From: Arion vulgaris
Lineage: Eukaryota > Mollusca > Gastropoda > Stylommatophora > Arionidae
Direction: 5' to 3'
Length of the DNA: 64,000 nt
Assembly (NCBI GenBank): GCA_020796225.1
Contig: CM036753.1
Span: 6,195,001 to 6,259,000 of the forward strand
The position numbers and the translations under genes are program-made. Positions 63,922 to 64,000 of this stretch are shown here, one piece after another (position 1 is the first letter of the stretch; every line of letters starts with the position of its first letter). The notes under the pieces were generated by a model. The model had not been told where the DNA came from, did not search any database, and saw nothing but the letters and a program-made list of their open reading frames with translations.

Positions 63922-64000
63922 GTGTGAACTATGTCATTTTCATTTAGTGCTCATAATATCTGTTTCTCATTTCTTATATGGTCTTTCTTGTTTTATTTAC

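Larger units (their letters stand above)
62753..64000 (+). other. 3' partial intron of the PTPRN-like gene
   Basis: Starts with GTAAGT. Contains the exon-derived donor array and a MITE carrying a SINE. The next PTP exon is not present. Confidence 0.8.

Noticed and set aside
62567..64000. Next PTP exon (HDPR.PAYIATQGP)
   Set aside because: Not found; the space is taken by the donor array and the MITE/SINE.

Overview
This is eukaryotic, AT-rich, intron-dominated DNA. It holds no complete gene. What is genuinely coding is four short exons, all on the + strand (2702-2835, 26586-26640, 44078-44225, 62679-62752). Together they read continuously into the cytoplasmic juxtamembrane segment and the start of the protein-tyrosine-phosphatase-like domain of an IA-2/PTPRN (ida-1, phogrin) family receptor of dense-core vesicles. 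All four have AG acceptors and GT donors, the codon phases join perfectly (phase 2, 0, 1, 0), and the joined 137 codons have no stop. The transmembrane exon must lie upstream of base 1 or be unrecognised in 1-2701. The catalytic-loop exons lie beyond base 64000.

The rest is intron (about 23.8, 17.4 and 18.5 kb, plus partial introns at both ends). It is filled with three kinds of repeat. (1) Decayed non-LTR retrotransposon 3' ends from several families, recognised by C-terminal motifs such as W-x-GH and RRGRP, on both strands. (2) At least five tRNA-derived SINE families, a ~270-bp SINE-like repeat (here called Rep270), a MITE family with 8-bp target duplications, one hAT-like MITE, and three Penelope-like element 3' ends, one still encoding a GIY-YIG domain. 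(3) About twenty-five minisatellite arrays with units of 13-69 bp, the largest at 17.1-18.0, 22.6-23.8, 36.0-37.7, 52.0-53.0 and 53.8-56.2 kb. Most long open frames, including one of 620 codons, are by-products of these arrays.

Host: a lophotrochozoan, most likely a mollusc. This is inferred from the single-copy-type PTPRN sequence, long introns, multiple tRNA-SINE families, RTE/CR1-like LINE tails and Penelope elements. The species cannot be named from the sequence alone.

The most notable observation is how the minisatellites arise. Several have an identifiable single-copy parent in the same window. One array (62.74-63.18 kb) is built from the 3' end of a PTPRN exon together with its 5' splice site, so the true donor is followed by six donor-like copies. 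Another (26.07-26.52 kb) places a ladder of acceptor-like motifs just before a PTPRN exon. Two arrays grew inside one LINE copy (28.68-29.91 kb), and one grew from a SINE 3' tail (62.15-62.57 kb). No undescribed protein system was found. The interest here is in repeat birth and its contact with splicing.
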